Source of the DNA: Flavobacteriaceae bacterium PS02336
GTDB lineage: Bacteria; Bacteroidota; Bacteroidia; Flavobacteriales; Flavobacteriaceae
NCBI GenBank assembly: GCA_029960065.1
Contig: JASCOF010000002.1
Coordinates: forward strand, 124,001-188,000
Length of the DNA stretch: 64,000 bases
Direction: 5' to 3'
In this document: in pieces, positions 62,318 to 64,000 of the stretch
Numbering within the stretch: position 1 is the first letter of the stretch
Layout of the letters: the number at the start of each line of letters is the position of its first letter
Program-made: the position numbers and the translations under genes
The notes under the pieces: model-generated
Told to the model about the DNA's origin: nothing
The model's input: the letters and a program-made list of their open reading frames with translations, nothing else
Databases searched by the model: none

Positions 62318-63505
62318 TTAAAAAGCATCATCTTCAATTAGTTGTTTCATTTGCTGATCCAGATTAAAATTTTGTTTGGCATGAAGAAAAATTGTTTTCT
62401 TCATGGTTTGGATTTCATTTTTATCCATTTGAGAAATCTGTTTTAAAGTACTATTTAAACCTTTAAAATCTTCAACAGGAACAACCCAGCCTAGATTATT
62501 TTCTTCAACAATATTTTCCCCTTCGCCACCGCCAAAATACAAAACAGGAAATCCTAAAGCACTGTATTCAAATATTTTTGAAGGCACAGAACCATAAATC
62601 CTTGTTTTTAACGGAACAAGAGCAATATCTAAATTTATCAATTTTTCATGCAGAATATTACGATCTAACATTCCGTGAAAAATAATTTTCTGCATCGGAT
62701 TTTGATTCATATAATTTACGATTTGAGCTTTCTCGGCGCCATCTCCAAAAATGTGTAATTCGACATTGAGGTTTTCTAAATTCAATTGCTGAATAAGTTC
62801 AAAAACGCCTTGTGCAACGCCTAATAATCCAGCATAAAACAACTTTACAGATTCGTTGGAATTTTCATTTTCAGCAATACTATTTTCTACAAAATGATCT
62901 GGATAATTGCGATATAAAAAACATTTCTTTTCAGGAAAAATAGAATGAATATGATTTATAATTTCATTTGATTGACCGAAAATATGCGTTGCTTTTTTAT
63001 AAATGAAACGTTCTATAAAAAGCAGCATATTATGAGAAATACTTTTTTTCTTTAAAACACCAAGTTCAATTGCTGCAGTAGGCCAAAGATCTGAAACGTT
63101 CAAAATTATTTTTTTTCTTTTAATCCAAAGAGCAAAAACTGAGACAAAAGACAATAATAATGGCGGTGATTGTACAATTACCTTTTTGGGTGTTTTAGCA
63201 AATAACAAATAAAAAAACAAAACACTTGAGAATGAAAACGTCGAAACAATTCTTTTAAAAATATTAGAACTGTTGCTCGGATAAATCCAAAGACGCTTCA
63301 AAGTAATATTCTTAATTTTCTCGGTTACCGAAAAACGACCTTTATATTCTGAGAAAATTTCTCCTTTTGGATAATTCGGAAGCGGAGAAATTACCGAAAC
63401 TTTATATCCGTTTTGGTTTAATTTCAAAGCCAATTGCTCAATTCGATTGGCAGCCGCACCTTTTTCTGGCGGATAATAATTGGATATAATTAAAATGTCT
63501 TTCAT
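62318..63505 (-). CDS. Family-4 glycosyltransferase, WbuB-like
   Basis: 395 residues. N-terminal IISNYYPPEKGAAANRIEQLA and VISPLPNYPKGEIF, the NVSDLWPTAAIELGVL segment, and a C-terminal FAGLLGVAQG-type donor domain (KLFYAGLLGVAQGVFELI, PSKIFEYSALGFPVLYFGGGEG) match WbuB/WbpH-type transferases of O-antigen and capsule loci. Overlaps the upstream epimerase stop by 1 nt (TAATG). Confidence 0.9.
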   Translation of the reverse strand: MKDILIISNYYPPEKGAAANRIEQLALKLNQNGYKVSVISPLPNYPKGEIFSEYKGRFSVTEKIKNITLKRLWIYPSNSSNIFKRIVSTFSFSSVLFFYLLFAKTPKKVIVQSPPLLLSFVSVFALWIKRKKIILNVSDLWPTAAIELGVLKKKSISHNMLLFIERFIYKKATHIFGQSNEIINHIHSIFPEKKCFLYRNYPDHFVENSIAENENSNESVKLFYAGLLGVAQGVFELIQQLNLENLNVELHIFGDGAEKAQIVNYMNQNPMQKIIFHGMLDRNILHEKLINLDIALVPLKTRIYGSVPSKIFEYSALGFPVLYFGGGEGENIVEENNLGWVVPVEDFKGLNSTLKQISQMDKNEIQTMKKTIFLHAKQNFNLDQQMKQLIEDDAF

Positions 63506-64000
63506 TATTTATCCAATAAAGTTGAAATAATTCTTTCCGATGCTTTTCCATCCCATAAATCTGGAATACCGCTTTTTCTGGCGCCATTTAGTAAAAATGA
63601 GTTAAATACTTTTTTCAAATTTTCTAATGATGTTCCCACAATTGTATTAGATCCAATGGTTTCTGTTTCAGGTCTTTCGGTATTATCTCGCATGGTAAAA
63701 CATGGAATTCCCAGAACAGTTGTTTCTTCAGAAATTCCGCCGCTGTCTGTAATAACTGCAAAACTATTTTTTATTAAATACATGAAATTTAAATAACCTT
63801 GAGGCAAAACAAAAATGATATTTTTAAACTCAATTTTGCTTTCGCTTAAAATTGCTTGCGTTCTTGGGTGAATAGGGAAAATTATTTTTTTATCATTTAC
63901 TAAAGAATCAATTCCGTGAAGTAAATTGATAAGAGAAGAAACTTCGTCAACATTTGCTGGACGATGTAACGTTAGAATAATATAGTTTTTTTCTTTTAAT
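63505..64000 (-). CDS. UDP-N-acetylglucosamine 2-epimerase (non-hydrolysing), N-terminus beyond window edge
   Basis: The C-terminal 164 or so residues are present; the frame is open to the window edge. LTLHRPANVD, IIFPIHPRTQ, the AVITDSGGISEETTVLGIPCFTMRDNTERPET signature (donor-binding Gly/Ser/Glu/Arg residues) identify the WecB family that converts UDP-GlcNAc to UDP-ManNAc. Coupled to the downstream glycosyltransferase by a TAATG overlap. Confidence 0.93.
   Translation of the reverse strand, partial: LKEKNYIILTLHRPANVDEVSSLINLLHGIDSLVNDKKIIFPIHPRTQAILSESKIEFKNIIFVLPQGYLNFMYLIKNSFAVITDSGGISEETTVLGIPCFTMRDNTERPETETIGSNTIVGTSLENLKKVFNSFLLNGARKSGIPDLWDGKASERIISTLLDK

Overview
The window looks like a chromosomal segment of a Flavobacterium-type Bacteroidota. 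The base composition is very AT-rich. Genes lack Shine-Dalgarno leaders, and the promoters that can be recognised have the Bacteroidetes form (-33 TTTG, -7 TAnnTTTG). Two proteins carry type IX secretion (T9SS) C-terminal sorting domains. Several products belong to families typical of Flavobacteriia: HU-CCDC81/SPOR, DUF4175, head-GIN, GH3-family and tandem DUF3857/transglutaminase proteins. No phage, transposase or CRISPR array was seen.

Layout. 1-1.7 kb: a partial secreted beta-solenoid-like protein and a small secreted protein. 2.1-5.4 kb: DNA polymerase III delta-prime, a DoxX-type protein, an acyl-CoA thioesterase and recA. 5.5-5.95 kb: a non-coding stretch with two matching ECF-like promoters, stacked hairpins and a 34-residue ORF. 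6-16 kb: an acyltransferase, trpS, dprA, a SPOR protein, a PIF1-like helicase with a C-terminal HTH, an OmpH/Skp-like lipoprotein and a methyltransferase. 16.3-23.1 kb: a GNAT enzyme, mnmG, then a centromere-like stretch with seven parS-type palindromes and two 14-bp minisatellites, then ybeY and a large DUF4175 membrane protein. 23.2-33 kb: gltX, a slipin-like SPFH protein, a YtxH/holin-like/small-protein group, glnS, an orphan antitoxin-like gene and folB. 33.0-33.7 kb: tRNA-Cys whose 3' end is tandemly repeated with its terminator, followed by three different long palindromes. 33.7-39.3 kb: a LysE transporter, a head-GIN protein, RNase R, a DUF2007-like protein, rpiB and a DUF1294 protein. 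39.4-45.3 kb: a TAATG-coupled operon of an intact transglutaminase-like protein, a paralogue lacking the catalytic residues, and Tex. 45.4-49.8 kb: a T9SS protein with 14 delta-60 repeats, a T9SS family-8 glycoside hydrolase and a 59-residue TatA. 50-64 kb: a membrane-anchor protein, a GH3-family enzyme, a phosphorylase-like protein, then a surface-polysaccharide locus with a Wzz-like protein, a lipoprotein, two Wzy-like proteins, a Wzx-like flippase, three glycosyltransferases, a UDP-glucuronate decarboxylase and a partial UDP-GlcNAc 2-epimerase.

Most genes are housekeeping or envelope genes. The less ordinary signals are in the non-coding DNA: the parS cluster, the tRNA-Cys 3'-end repeats, the paired ECF-like promoters, several families of long palindromes, and -7 elements placed only 4-5 nt from start codons, which implies leaderless mRNAs. 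All calls were made by reading the sequence; no database search was run.
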